From contig NC_055988.1 of NCBI RefSeq assembly GCF_018446385.1, forward strand, positions 161,646,209-161,710,208: a stretch of DNA of 64,000 nucleotides, written 5' to 3'. Source of the stretch: Zingiber officinale. Its lineage: Eukaryota > Streptophyta > Magnoliopsida > Zingiberales > Zingiberaceae. Under the pieces are notes generated by a model, which was given only the letters and a program-made list of their open reading frames with translations, was not told the DNA's origin and ran no database searches. The stretch's first letter is position 1. Every line of letters starts with the position of its first letter. Below are positions 22,582-34,468 of this stretch, in pieces. Both the position numbers and the translations under genes were made by a program.

Positions 22582-23711
22582 TCATACATCAGAGTTAATA
22601 ATTTCCAAAGGAAAGCTAAAGTTGCAAGTAGAGGATCCAAAAGGTAGTTTATGAGATTTTGCTTTCATATAAGTTTCACATAAATGAGATGATGACGCTA
22701 AAAAAGTTGATAAACCAAAACAATTAATAATATCCTGAACAAGGCATAGAGACAGATGACTAAGACGTGCATGCCAAGAGAATTTGTTCATGCGTTCTCT
22801 AACAAAGGTTTTGATAGAGGTGGGTTGAAGATGATAAAGACCATTTTTAGTGTCCCCTTGGAGTAGAATAGTTCCTGTCGCAGGATCCTTAACACGACAA
22901 TGATGAGGATGAAATTCAAAAAATACATTATTATCAAGAGCAAATTGACATACTAGTAAATTTTTAGTGATAGAAGGAACATAAAGAGTGTTGTGCATAT
23001 GAAAAGTACAACCACATAAATGAAAGGATGTGCTTTTAATGTGAGCAATTTATAAACCAGAGCCATTGCCTATTTGTACCACGTCAGGTCCATGATAAGG
23101 CGAAGCTTCTGTAAGAATATCATACTCCAGTGTAACATGATGAGTTGCTCCATAATCTAAATGTCATCTTAGGATTTTAGGAACCGATGACGTTGCATTA
23201 GGAGGGATGGATAGCAAGAACCCAAACCTCCAAGAACATACATTAATAGTTCTAGATCAGAGACCGGATGTTCAATTGCAGTTAGGTTGTTGGCAATGGT
23301 CTTGACTGATTGCATATAGTCATTGATAGAGGCATCCCCTTGTTGCACAAACTGTAATTGTAGACGAAGTTGGAGAACCCGTGCTTGAGAGTGGGATGCA
23401 AAAGAATGATCAAGAGCTTCCCAAACCTGATGAGAGATGTTAAGGCCAATGAGCATTAGGAGTATAGACTCAATAATTGATGAGATTAATTAAGACAAGA
23501 CGAATTGATCCTTTTTAAACCAAATAGCATAAGATGGATCATCTTTTTGAGGTGAGGATGAAGTACCATCAACATGATCAAGTAAGTCATGAACACAAAG
23601 TAAAAGAAGAAATTATAATTTCTAAAGTAAATAGTTATCATGGTCAAACTTAACGGAAAAAGAAGGAACCATATGAAAAGGGGAAGAAGTATTTTGTGAT
23701 GGCGCAAACAT
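22582..23711 (-). pseudogene. Copia gag and pre-integrase remnants
   Basis: ATG at 23711 begins a gag-like start (MFAPSQNTSS). 23169-23456 is a UBN2-type gag core (ISHQVWEALDHSF, LQLRLQLQ, VLGGLG). 22582-22998 matches the gag pre-integrase domain (LYVPSITKNLLVCQFALDN, WHARLSHLS). Zinc knuckle and protease are not evident. Confidence 0.8.
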
Positions 23712-24139
23712 CTTAGTAGAACTGACAGAAGATATTTTTTTCCCGATTTTTTTCGTCTCTGTTTTTTTTCTCTGCTGCTCTATTTTTTTCTCTACCGCTC
23801 TATTTTTTATTCGTTTATTTCTTTCTCTATTTTTTCCTTCTTTTTTTCCTAAAAGAAACGGGAAAAAAGGAACGGAGGAGGAAAAAAAAACCAAAGAAAA
23901 ATAAAATGAACAAATAACAACTTTGACTTGCTACGATTAACATTGTCGAAGTTGCTGCTGTCGATGGAAAAAAGTTGTTGATGAAAGCGAAGACAAGCTG
24001 CTACTGCCGAAGTTGCCATTGTCGAAGTTGTCACACTGTAGATGATGATATCAAATCTCGATGTAGAAACTCCTGTAGCTACTATAACAAAAATTTGGAA
24101 GAGGAAAATTAGGAGGAAAAGAAGATGACTCTGATACCA

Positions 24140-24430
24140 TATTGAAACTAATAGATGAAGAAAAGAAATATAATAGAGAATAATCCTTTAATTGATATTT
24201 ACTAAAGCTAATAGGGTTATTTATACAAGTTGTCTAAACAATAATGAAAATATTAAATATGTCAAACAATTTATAATTATAGCAATAAATATGATAGATT
24301 TGGAACTATTATTTTTGCTATTTAATTCATGTCGATTTTAATTGTGATGCCGATCTTGATTGTGATGTCAAATATAATAAATCTCAATTGATTGAAATCA
24401 ATTCGAGATCATTTTCCATTATCATCATTA
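24140..24430 (-). repeat. Copia 5' LTR (291 bp)
   Basis: Aligns with 18049-18558 minus its MITE. The primer-binding site TGGTATCAGAGTC sits at about 24127-24139 on the minus strand. Confidence 0.88.
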
Positions 24431-24464
24431 GATATGACTTTGTGGATGGAGATAAGATACAAAG
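24431..24464 (+). pseudogene. Exon-like segment, right half
   Basis: Continues the frame of 17943-18048 after the target duplication and ends at AAAG|GTAAAC. See that entry; low confidence. Confidence 0.22.
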
Positions 24465-25734
24465 GTAAACACTTAAATAAGTTGTGATAGTTTAGAAACT
24501 TGTAACTTGGTATAGCATAGTTTTTAACTTAGACGAAGGCTCCAAAATTAAGATTGTCATAGTAGAAGATCTATCCAAGTGAAGAAAATATTCATTTGAC
24601 TAGTGCATTTGACTAAATAGACAACTCAGGCTGTGAATGAAATATTTCAATTTGTGTCAAAGTCGATTAGGTGATCGACTATGTTGTTCTTAGTTAACTA
24701 AAGTAGGATCCATCTAAACAATGTGGCAATGACAGATGAAAGATTGATTTGAGAAGTTAGGTTGCAATAGTTATTAACGAAGGGTTACAGTAAAGTAGTC
24801 AACTAACGGTCGATTGAGGTAGTGGTCGGACTAGATTTAAGATTGTAGCAATCGAAAAAAATAGATGATTGGTGTTGAAGAAAATCGATGGATTAGTAGC
24901 AGAATAGCAAAACAAAAAGTGAAAATGAAGATGTTTAAAGTCTATAAAAGGAGGTCCAATGGGAGCATTCAAAGGTTGAAGTTTTGCTTATATGTTTCAA
25001 TCTCGAGGTCTTCTTTATTGTAACCCTAGCCTTAATCTTCCAAGCTTTCACTTGTTCGCATTTCTTGTAAAAAGATGGTTAGAGATTTCTCCACTTAAAT
25101 CTGAGAAGGAGAAGGCTAATGGACTTTCAGGAGTGACTTGTCAAAAAGTTATTTACCGTGGGGGTAGGAATGAAGGTTCGATTGAATGACATTATTGTAT
25201 TATTATTTGTCTTTATTTCTACTCCTCTATTTGTTTTGATTAAACTTGCTGAGCCATTAGCAAGAACATTTACAAGTTAAATGCACCCCACCCCAGCTGT
25301 CATACCATATACTCTCATAGTTTAAACAAATTGTATCAGAATAACGTAGCTTTGGAAGACAAAACAATGGTTAGTGAACATTTTCCATCAAAATTTGAGA
25401 GGAAATTTTTTATATGGAACGCTAAATGAAGGTATTTTCAAAAACAATTTTGACATCACATTAATCTTGTAAAATGGTTTTGAAAAAAAATATATTGGAT
25501 CAGATAATATTGAATCTAGGTGCGACCGATCTGATCCCATGAAAATTTCCTACCGATCATCAAGTTAAATGTTGGATATTTTTCAGAAAAATATGGATAT
25601 ATTATCTTCGATGTTGAGATCCAACAATTACCCCCGGTTAGTCATCTCGACGATGAGTCAATGACTCTAACCCGTGGAGCTTGATATGATGATGTGAATT
25701 AACCTTGGTCCCATTTATACTTTCGACGTCCCCT
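24465..25734. other. Probable old LTR relic, no gene
   Basis: 24660-24800 has TCGATTAGGTGATCGA-type palindromes; TCTATAAAAGGAGG at about 24940 is followed by a U5-like stretch (GGGGGTAGGAATGAAGGTTCGATTG, 25160-25183), as in the other LTRs here. The ends cannot be set. 25310-25734 shows nothing I can name. Confidence 0.35.
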
Positions 25735-28700
25735 TGTTAGGGTCGATTTATAGCTAGAAGAGGGGGGTTGAATAGGTCATCACACTTCGGTTGCTTGCAT
25801 TGATAAAGTTGTTGCAGCGGAAAACACTCAAGCAGCTCTCACAATGCTAACACAAGGAATTTACTTTGTATCCACCTCAAAAAGAGGTGACTAATCCAAG
25901 GATCCACACACGGCACATTCTCCACTATGAAAAATACTCATTCTCAGTAACTACCGGAGGTGGAGAAACCTCGTACAAGACTCACACAATATACAACACA
26001 ACTCAAGAAGAAAAATACAAGTACACAAAGGAAAAACTTCTTGCTTGACCTTGTTGTAGTTGATCGCCTCTAGAACCTTGGAAGTGCAGCAGCACTTGTC
26101 CCCAAGAACCTCCAAGAACTGGCGGTGAGTGTCAGAGAAGATCGCGTGAGCTGGAGAAGAAAGTGTTGGTTGCTACTCGGAAAGCCTAATGGTTCCACTG
26201 TACAAAAATTTTGTACAAAGGTCTGAACCTTTTCCTAGATATCATGTGTTCTTTTAAATTAAACTTGGATCACCTGCGGAACTTAACACGTTTGATCCTA
26301 AGTTTAACTTATTTGTTCTTTTAGATTTAGACTTGGATCTCCTGTAGAATTTAACACGTTCGATCCAAATCACCTAGGTCACGAAGACAATTAAATATCT
26401 ATTTCCAAAATCGGCTTCCAGTACTACATGGCGAGGCACTTGGCCTTTTTGGATATGGGAGCAACCACCACCGACTAGACAAAGCCTTTTAAGGAAATTA
26501 AATATTTAAACTTCCCATAGTAACCCTAGGTTAACCACTAAGAACAATCAAATCACAAGGAAAAGAAAAAAATAAAAGAACACAACTTCGAAAACTAATT
26601 CAAAAAACTAGAATCATATGCCTCTTGTATTTGGTATTTTAACAAAGAAACAAAACTAACATGATGCGGAAAACAATTATTAGTTATACCTTTCTTTGAA
26701 GATAATGACCTCTTGATCTTCTACCGTATTCCTCTTCTAATCTCGAACGTTGTGTGGGCAACGATCTTCCGAGACGAGAACCACCTAGCACCTTCTTCTT
26801 CTTCCTTCAAGTTTCGGCCAAGCACAAAACCTCCTAAGGATGAAGAACCTTTTCCACCAACCAAGCTCCAAGAGATGCAAGCTTCCTCTTCTTCTTCTCC
26901 AAGCTAGGATCCGGCCACCACTTGATCTCCAAGAGGAAGAGGAGGTTCGGCCACAAAGATGGAGAGAAGAGAAAAGGAAAAGGCCGGCCACACCAAGGAA
27001 GAAAAGAGGGAGAGGTACTATCCATGAAGGCACCCAAACCCCCTCTTTTATAATCCTTAGCCTTGGTAAATAAGGAAAATTTAATAAAACCTTCCTTAAT
27101 TCTTTTGCCATTGAAAAGGAAAATTTTAATTAATTAAAATTAAAATCCTTTTCTTAATGCATATGGCCAGCCACATCAAAACAAGCAAACAAGGAAATTT
27201 TTCGCTAGAAAAATTAAAGCTTCCTAATTTGCTTCCGGAAAAATTTTAAAATAAAATTTCTCTTTAATAATCCCTTTATGGTTGATGTTATAAAAGGAAA
27301 TTTCTATAATTTTAAAATTTATCTTTTCAAGTGGGTGATTTATAAATAAGGAAAGTTTTTACCAAAATTAAAATCAACCTTTTAATCTACAAATAAGGAA
27401 AGAGATTTAACTTTTCTCTTTATCTTTTGTAGAATCTTATAAAAGGAAATTTTTTAATTTTTAAACTCTCTTTTAAATCATGTATTCCACATAAGAAAAA
27501 ATTTAAAATTAAAATTCTTTTTTCTATTTTTAATGGTCGGCCACACATAGATTGAACCCATGCTTGGGCCGGCCACAATCATTCCCATCTAAACATGGTT
27601 TGGCCGGCCCCTTGCTTGGGCTCCAAGCAAGGCTTGGCCGGCCGCTTTTAGATGGGTACGAAAGTGGGTATAGGTGGATATAGTACTCTATAATTAAGAG
27701 GCTACGATAGGGACCGAGAGGAGGAATTGGTTTTGGTCTCCCGATAAAATTAAGCATCCCGTGTTCGCCCCGAACACATAACTTAATTTTATCAATAATA
27801 ATTCATTCCACTAGAGAACTATTATTGAACTACCGCACCAATCCCAAATTACATTTTTGGGCTCCTTTTTATTAAGAGTATGTTAGTCTCCCTGTGTTTA
27901 AGATAATGAATGTCCACTAATTAAATGAGTTACTGACAATTCACTTAATTAATATCTCAGTCCAATAGTAGCACCACTCAACCTTATCATCATGTCGAAC
28001 TAAGTCCACCTGCAGGGTTTAACATGACAATCCTTATGAGCTCCTCTTGGGGACATTCTCAACCTAGATTTCTAGGACACAGTTTCCTTTTATAATCAAC
28101 AACACACACTATAAGTGATATCATTTTTCAACTTATCGGGCTTATTGATTTATCAAACTAAATCTCACCCATTGATAAATTAAAGAAATAAATATCAAAT
28201 ATATGTGCTTGTTATTATATTAAGATTAAGAGCACACACTTTCATAATAACTGATGTCTTTGTTCCTTTATAAAGTCAGTATAAAAGAAATGACCTCTAA
28301 TGGTCCTACTCAATACACTCTAAGTGTACTAGTGTAACTATATAGTTAAGATAAACTAATACCCAATTACACTACGACCTTCCAATGGTTTGTTCATTTC
28401 CATCTTAGTCATGAGCTACTGTTTATAATTTATAAGGTACTGATAACATTATCTTCTGCATGTGACACCACATACTATGTTATCTACAATATAAATTAAT
28501 TGAACAACTATAAATAAATGTAGATAATTTGATCAAATGTGATTCTTTATTCAAAATAAATGTTTACAAAAGCTTAGGCTTTCAGTATACACTCTAATAG
28601 AAAGGTTACAGCGTTTGAATGCTTCATCACCTTTATATCTGCACTTCTAGGGCTTCCAATAGATTCGGGCTCCTTCCAATAGATTGCTATGTTAGATCCC

Positions 28701-29927
28701 AGCGATCTCGGTCGTCCAAAGCCTGCATCCTATGCAACAGTCGTATCCCAATCGATTGGGGAGGCTTGAATCGATCGGTTGATCGATTCAGAGCGCCTCT
28801 GTGCTCTTCGCTGGAAAAGCCTAAATCAATCAGCTGGTCGATTCAGTTTTCTCATGTCACATGCGATTTGCAGCCCCCAATCGATCCGTTGATCGATTAG
28901 GGAGGCTTCTGTTTGTGCGATAAACACCCCCAATCGATCAACTGATCGATTGGGCTGCTGTTTATTACATCATTCTCCCAATCAATCGATTGAGATTTGG
29001 TTCAATCGATCGGCTGATCGGCTGACCACCCTTGACTTGCTTAACTCAAGCTCAAGGTCCCCTAATTCCAACATCCAGTCAATCGTGACCTATTGGAACT
29101 CCTCATGCCTAGCATCTGGTCAACCTTGACCTGCTGGGACTTCTTCACCAAGTGTCCGATTAACCCTTTGACCCACTTGGACTTTTCTCGTCGTGCCAAT
29201 TGTCTGGTCAACCTTGACTCACTTGGATTTACCGTCTCATGCTAAGTGTCCGATCCTTCATGATCCACTTGGACTTCCTTCCACCAGATGTCTGGTCATC
29301 CTTGACCCATCTGAATTTCCTTGTGCCAAGTATTCGGTTATTCCTTTGACTTACTTGGACTTCCCAACACCAAGTGTCCGGTCAACCTTAACCCACCTGG
29401 ATCTCCATGTGCCTGGCTTCACTCACCAGGTCTTTCCATCTGCCTAGCTTCACTCACTAGGACTTTTCATCTGCCTGACTTCACTCACTTGAACTTTCCA
29501 TCTGCCTGACTTCACTCACAAAGACTTCACCTAGCTTCACTCACTATGATTTTTCCACTGCCCAGCTTCACTCACCGGGACTTTCACCTGCCTAGCTTCA
29601 CTCACTAGGTCTTTTACCTAGCTTCACTCACCAAGATTTTCGAACTGCCTGACTTCACTCACCAGGGCTTCCCCTTGCCTAACCTCCAGTTAGAACTTTC
29701 TCAGTTAAGTATCTGGTCAACCCTTTGATTACTTGAGTCTTCTTCACATCAGGCTGGTCAAATCTTGACCAAAGGAGAATTGCTCCAACAATCTTCCCAA
29801 TTAGACGATTACTCCTGCAATCTCCATATATTGTCAAACATCGAAATCCAAATATCAATACTCAAGCTTGAGCCAACTCAAGCTTAGTCAACCTGGTCAA
29901 CCTGACCCATGGGATATTGCACCAACA
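25735..29927 (-). repeat. Solo LTR (about 1.75 kb without insert), TSD cccct
   Basis: Minus strand starts TGTTGGTGCAATATCCC at 29927 and ends CGACCCTAACA at 25735. CCCCT flanks both ends (25730-25734, 29928-29932). It is interrupted by another LTR at 26164-28599. Inside: five CAATCGATC-type palindromes (28735-29025), a ~60-bp repeat with CCAAGTGTCCGGTCAACC (29060-29400) and eight or nine ~30-bp units of CCTAGCTTCACTCACNAGG (29400-29690). Confidence 0.9.
26164..28599 (-). repeat. Large nested solo LTR (2436 bp), TSD gaaag
   Basis: Flanked by GAAAG (26159-26163, 28600-28604). Minus strand starts TATTAGAGTGTATACTGAAAG (expected TG mutated to TA) and ends GCAACCAACA. A conserved minus-strand TATAAAAG (27045-27052) recurs in the second copy near 63635. 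GGCCGGCC motifs cluster at 27540-27640. Open frames at 26785-27111 are low-complexity and not convincing genes. Confidence 0.88.
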
Positions 29928-30936
29928 CCCCTTTTGGTTATCAGAGTACCCCTACGGGTAAGAGATATACCCTTCTTGGTATCGTCTCTATCGACCTAAT
30001 CTTGTCAGTCGTTGAGTTATCCCTTCGGATATTGACATAACCCCTTTGGGTAAACTTATCCCTAAGGATAAGAGTATTAAGGTCAAGGTGAAGGCTAAGC
30101 CTTTTTTCCTTAAGACGATATTATCTCGCCCAGGTGCTTACGGTTTATTGGCAATCGTCTCTCAAGATATAACGACTTGCATATTTAAATAGGAGCACTC
30201 TAAATTTCAAGCCCTATTGAACTTTTGAAGCCTTGAAACTCTTAAGAGAGGAGAGAGAGAAGAGAACCCAAGAGGAGAATTCACAACTTGAGAATTGAGT
30301 GTTTTGAGTAGAAAGAATGAGGTTTGTTTTATAGGGATGAAGGGTTACTCCGAAGAGATGAAAAGTTTCTTCCAAGAGGTGAAAGGATATGAGATGTGTC
30401 TTTTCCCTTAAACCTTTTTACTTAAACCTTTTCATTATGATTAATTAATTTAATTGATTAATATGATTAACTATTTACTTAATCTATTGTAAATATTAAT
30501 TAATCAATTAACTAATATCATAATGATTAATTTTTTAATTAATCAATAAATTAATCATAATTTCATATCCCTCAATTGTTCCACATACTAAGTTAGCGTT
30601 CATCTATGAATTTAACTCGTATGTGAATCAAATTTCCATCCGATCATATCGTACCAGCTCTTCATTAGACATTAATTTTTCATTCACTCAAGAAGTTGGT
30701 TTATGACGATCTGCTCACAAAATAGCCATCTTATCCCTATTTGTCACCAAACCAATGTTTCAACAATAAATTGGGAAGCGCTTGCGATGGGTGGCCCAAA
30801 AGCCCAACATATCATGGTGACAAATTAATGCCCTTTCACAATGATTTTGAAGAGCCTATGGATAGTGATGGGAAGATTATGAATGTGAATATGTGAAAAA
30901 AGCAAAAATATGAGCATGTGACAAATAGAAAAGTCA
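29928..30936. other. Unassigned; promoter-like sequence and AT-rich repeat
   Basis: 30180-30310 has ATATTTAAATAG followed by a GAGAGAGAGAAGAG leader-like stretch, but no ORF follows. 30430-30560 is a TTAATTAAT-type simple repeat. 25,600-25,734 joined to 29,928 onward would be the pre-insertion site. Confidence 0.35.
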
Positions 30937-31268
30937 TAAGGGCAGTGCCTAAACCCTCATTTTTATTTTTATTTATTTATTTATTTTACAAGTATACCAT
31001 TTAGGATTTTGCCTAAGTTTAGGGATTAGGTTATACTATTAAGCATAAAAAAATTTCAAAATGAAAAAAAAAAATTAGGTGCTTATGAGAATGACATAGT
31101 TCTGCCGCACCCCTTATTTCGTACACTTCGTGATCACCTAAATTTTGTTCATTTTGAAATTTTTTTTATGCTTAAAACTATAACCTAACTCCTAAACTCT
31201 AAGATAAAATCTTAATAGTATACTTGTAAACTAAAAATATTAAAAAAAGGGTTCAGGCACTGCCCTTA
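30937..31268. mobile_element. Fold-back MITE A (332 bp)
   Basis: TAAGGGCAGTGCCTAAACCC at the left and GGGTTCAGGCACTGCCCTTA at the right form near-perfect inverted repeats; the two halves are inverted copies of each other (CAAAATGAAAAAAA... / ...TTCATTTTG). No ORF. Superfamily not assigned. Confidence 0.8.
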
Positions 31269-31302
31269 CAAGTAGGATCAAACAAACCTCCCTCATGAAG
31301 GT

Positions 31303-31659
31303 GGGTTCATTCAATCCTACCCATAAGGGTAGTGACTGAACCCTTTTTTTTGGGTTCATGGGTATACCATCTAGGATTTTTCTTTAGGGTTTTATTGTTG
31401 AGTTATAGTACTAAGTACACAAAAATTTTAAAAATGAAAAAAAAAAAAAAAATGGTGTTCCCGAGGTGTATGGGTTAAGGGGCACGACAAAACTATGTCG
31501 TTCTCGTGAGTGACTATTTTTTTCATTTTGAATTTTTTTGTACTTAATACCATAACTCAACCCTTAAATCTTAAAGTAAAACCCTAAATGATATACTCGT
31601 AAATAAAAAAAATAAAAATTATTTGGGCATTGCCCTTATAGGCGGGATCGAATGAACCC
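31303..31659. mobile_element. Fold-back MITE B (357 bp)
   Basis: Related to MITE A: GGGTTCATTCAATCCTACCC at the left, inverted GGCGGGATCGAATGAACCC at the right, then TAAGGGTAGTGACTGAACCC inside. The longer inverted repeat suggests A has lost its outermost left end. Separated from A by 34 bp. Confidence 0.75.
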
Positions 31660-32380
31660 TTGCTTAGAGCAACTAGGATATCCTATTGCACTAATGTGGC
31701 GAGAGTGGGAGGAAGCTCCTTTATTAAACATGGGAGTGACTCCTATTTAGGGAGCCACTCCTTACTTTCAAAAAAAAAAATTGAGTTTTTTAATTTTATT
31801 TTTAAAAAATAAAAAAATTAAAAAAATGTTATTCAACAGCTAAAAATTAGCCATTGAATAACGACTAATTTTTTTATTAAAAAATATCTAAAAATGCATC
31901 TTTAACATTTCATTTTTTATTTATTCTATCGCTTTCTTTGCTCTCTACTTTTTTTTTCTTCTTTTCATTCTTTATTTGTATTCGAGATAGATGAAATTTT
32001 TAGTGCTTCTTTTACAAATATTTTAAATTATTCAAATGTGGAAGAAAATACATCTTCTCAAAATACTCAGATTCATTTAAATGTTCAATATTCTCAATTT
32101 TCCTCACACATAATACCTTTAAATTTCTAAAATATTTCACTCTCCATAATATCCTCCAAATTTCTCAAAGTTTTCAAAAAATTTCAACAAATTCAAGTAA
32201 TGTCGCCCTATCTCCATTTGGTACGTATCACCCCTAAGATTGGTCAACCATGGGCAACCAATTTGGGATGCCTTCTCTATCTTTTGTATTTTCTCATCCT
32301 CAACCATTAGTCATGCTTTTGAATGAATTAAAAAGGGCTATTGTCGACCCATCATTCAATGACAAAGAACATGTAACATC
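31660..32380. other. AT-rich flank of the Harbinger-like relic
   Basis: TTAGAGCAACTAGGATATCC at 31663-31682 resembles a PIF/Harbinger TIR preceded by TTA. The rest is AT-rich, and a matching right TIR was not found. Confidence 0.35.
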
Positions 32381-32389
32381 ATCATTTAT

Positions 32390-33040
32390 TCTAGAAACTC
32401 AGTGGCCACCATACTCATTATAAGAAGAGCGTGACGTTGAATGGGAGAAAGATGGTTTAAAACAAATATTCTAGTCTCCCAATGAAGACATGGTCCTTGC
32501 GAAGTCATGGGACACTATTAGCACCGATGCAATCATTGGTAATGACTAGAAGGATCACACTTTTTGAAAATGTATAGCTGATTACTACAACCATCATCGT
32601 CTCGGTGGAACTATGTTGAGAAGATGTCAACGGCTAAAACCATATTACTATAAGTTTACGTCGATTGTAAATGGAATTTTAGCAACCTACAATAATTTTT
32701 ATACCCATCATCAAAGCGGTTGGAGTGATGAGAAAGTGTTGCAAAATGCATTGAATATGTGAAAATCTAACAAAAATAACAAAGACTTCAACTATATGCA
32801 TGTGTAGAGGGTTCTTAGAGAGTATGAGAAATATACTCGACAATCAGTTGATCATTACTCTAACAAGAAGTCAAGAACATCTGAATCAGGGGGGAACACT
32901 TCAATATCAAATCTAGATACGAGTGTTGATGTGGATGACTCTGAAGTCTGTATTCGTCCGATAAAGCAAAAGGCAGCGAAGAGAATGGGCAAATCTGAGG
33001 GCAACACAATGGAACAAAGCATCAACAAAGATTGATAAGA
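32390..33040 (+). pseudogene. PIF/Harbinger ORF1-like (Myb/SANT-type) pseudogene
   Basis: One frame reads NEDMVLAKSWDTISTDAIIGND, then HTF*KCIADYYNHH, GTMLRRCQRLKPYYYKF and GWSDEKVLQNALNM*, with stops interspersed, ending in a Lys/Arg-rich tail (RPIKQKAAKRMGKSEGN). Known: PIF/Harbinger elements carry such a DNA-binding partner ORF besides the transposase, and plants have domesticated relatives. At least three in-frame stops fall where Trp is expected. No transposase ORF nearby. Confidence 0.6.
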
Positions 33041-33417
33041 TATTAAAGAATATCAAATGCAAAAATGGATTTATGGGAAGCCTAGAGCCTTCATAAGAAA
33101 TATGAAATTTTTATGAAGGATACTAATGAGATGACACTAGAACCTTCGTATACATGAAAATAATGTTGAAATAATTAAATAGAAACATGACATAATGTAG
33201 ATGTGTTTAAGTTGATCTTTATATATTATTATAATTTATATCTTTTATTTAATGTATTGCAATATTTATATAATATATTTTTTAAATTATTAATGTTATT
33301 TAACAATTTATGGATTTAAATTTTATAGAATTTTAATTGTATTTTATTAATTTATGTATAAAAAATTAAATATAAATCTAAATAATATATTAAATATATA
33401 TTCTAAATTACCCTAAG
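33041..33417. other. AT-rich, no feature
   Basis: Very AT-rich tail after the Harbinger-like relic. Nothing else seen. Confidence 0.5.
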
Positions 33418-34464
33418 TGTTCACAAGATCAACCACATCAAAGCTTAATCATGCACTAAAGAACTTTAGGAAAGCTTGTGAAATTCTTAGTTAGAGATAG
33501 AGGAGAATTTGTTGAATTGAAACTACATGTAATTAATTTTAGAGTTATCTGTCGAGATGACTTGAGCGGATAATCTCAAGTTACCAGGTAGGAAAGAATG
33601 AGCTGCTTGGGATAACTAATCTGCCTTATATGGCTGAGCTACTTTGGCCGAGTTGCCTTGGTCAAGCTTCCTTGGTTTAGCTGGTTTGGCCGAGTTGTCT
33701 TGGTAGAGCTGCTTTCACTGAGCTACCTTCATCGAGCTATCTTGACCGAGCTGTCTTGGCCGAGTTGCATTGTAGATGAGTTGCTGAGTGTTCCTAAGAG
33801 GCCAAATGCTCAGTTGTCAAGTGCTCCCAAGTTGTGAAACTGAGAGTCAACTGCCGACTAACAAGTCGATAGAAAGAGTTGCCAAGGCTTGTGTGACATA
33901 GTTTCCTTAAAATAAATTCATCTTCCTCCAACTGTGCTTTAAGGTTACAATAAGCATCTGTTTCCTAAGATACAACGACAGAATCATATACACAATAAAG
34001 CACTAATTGTTCATGGCAAATTGAGAAAATGCTTGATTGCTATCATGGGTAAACCGCCGAATAAAAAAATATACGGCGGAGAGGAGAATTGAGGGAACAA
34101 AGGAGGAGAAAATTCTTTGATATTTCTGCTTGGTATGTGCGTCCCATTGCCTAAGGTTGTTGCCTCCTTATATAGAAGTTCAGAATAAAGGTCATTACTC
34201 GTCCAACTTTGAAATGTTAGTTGTCGACCATCAATGGTTAGTCGTTTCACTCGGCGGTTATAGATTTTTTATTAATCATCGATTAATGCATCTGTTACAC
34301 CCTTAAGTAGTTAATAAAAAGATTCACGTAGCAAAATACATGTTGATTTACTTGGGTAAATTTTGCCTTGACTAGTCCAGCTTTCAACACAAGCAAGTCG
34401 TGCTTGCATACAAGTCAACTTGGTTCAGTGCAATCCAGACCCTAGACTTGTATAGGAGTCAACA
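33418..34464 (-). repeat. Possible solo LTR of another family (1047 bp)
   Basis: Minus strand starts TGTTGACTCC and ends GATCTTGTGAACA, with TAAG on both sides (33414-33417, 34465-34468), only four bases. A minus-strand TATATAAGG lies at about 34172. 33628-33780 is a degenerate ~17-bp repeat (TTGGCCGAGTTGCC). Not similar to the Tat2 5' LTR. Tentative. Confidence 0.45.
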
Positions 34465-34468
34465 TAAG

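Larger units (their letters stand above)
18049..24430 (-). mobile_element. Decayed Ty1/copia retrotransposon with short LTRs
   Basis: LTRs at 18049-18558 and 24140-24430 are flanked by GATAT on both sides (18044-18048 and 24431-24435). On the minus strand: a primer-binding site TGGTATCAGAGTC just inside the right LTR, then gag, pre-integrase, integrase, RT and RNase H, the copia order. Many stops and shifts. One solo LTR (21221-22290) and two MITEs interrupt it. Its minus-strand LTR start reads TAATG, not TG, in both copies. Confidence 0.88.

Noticed and set aside
26713..27111. Conserved short ORFs in the 2.4-kb LTR
   Set aside because: Lys/Arg/Ser/Pro-rich low-complexity sequence in the LTR; a similar stretch in the second copy has different open frames.
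33418..34464. This block as the missing 3' LTR of Tat2
   Set aside because: It shows no similarity to the Tat2 5' LTR at 46634-47662.
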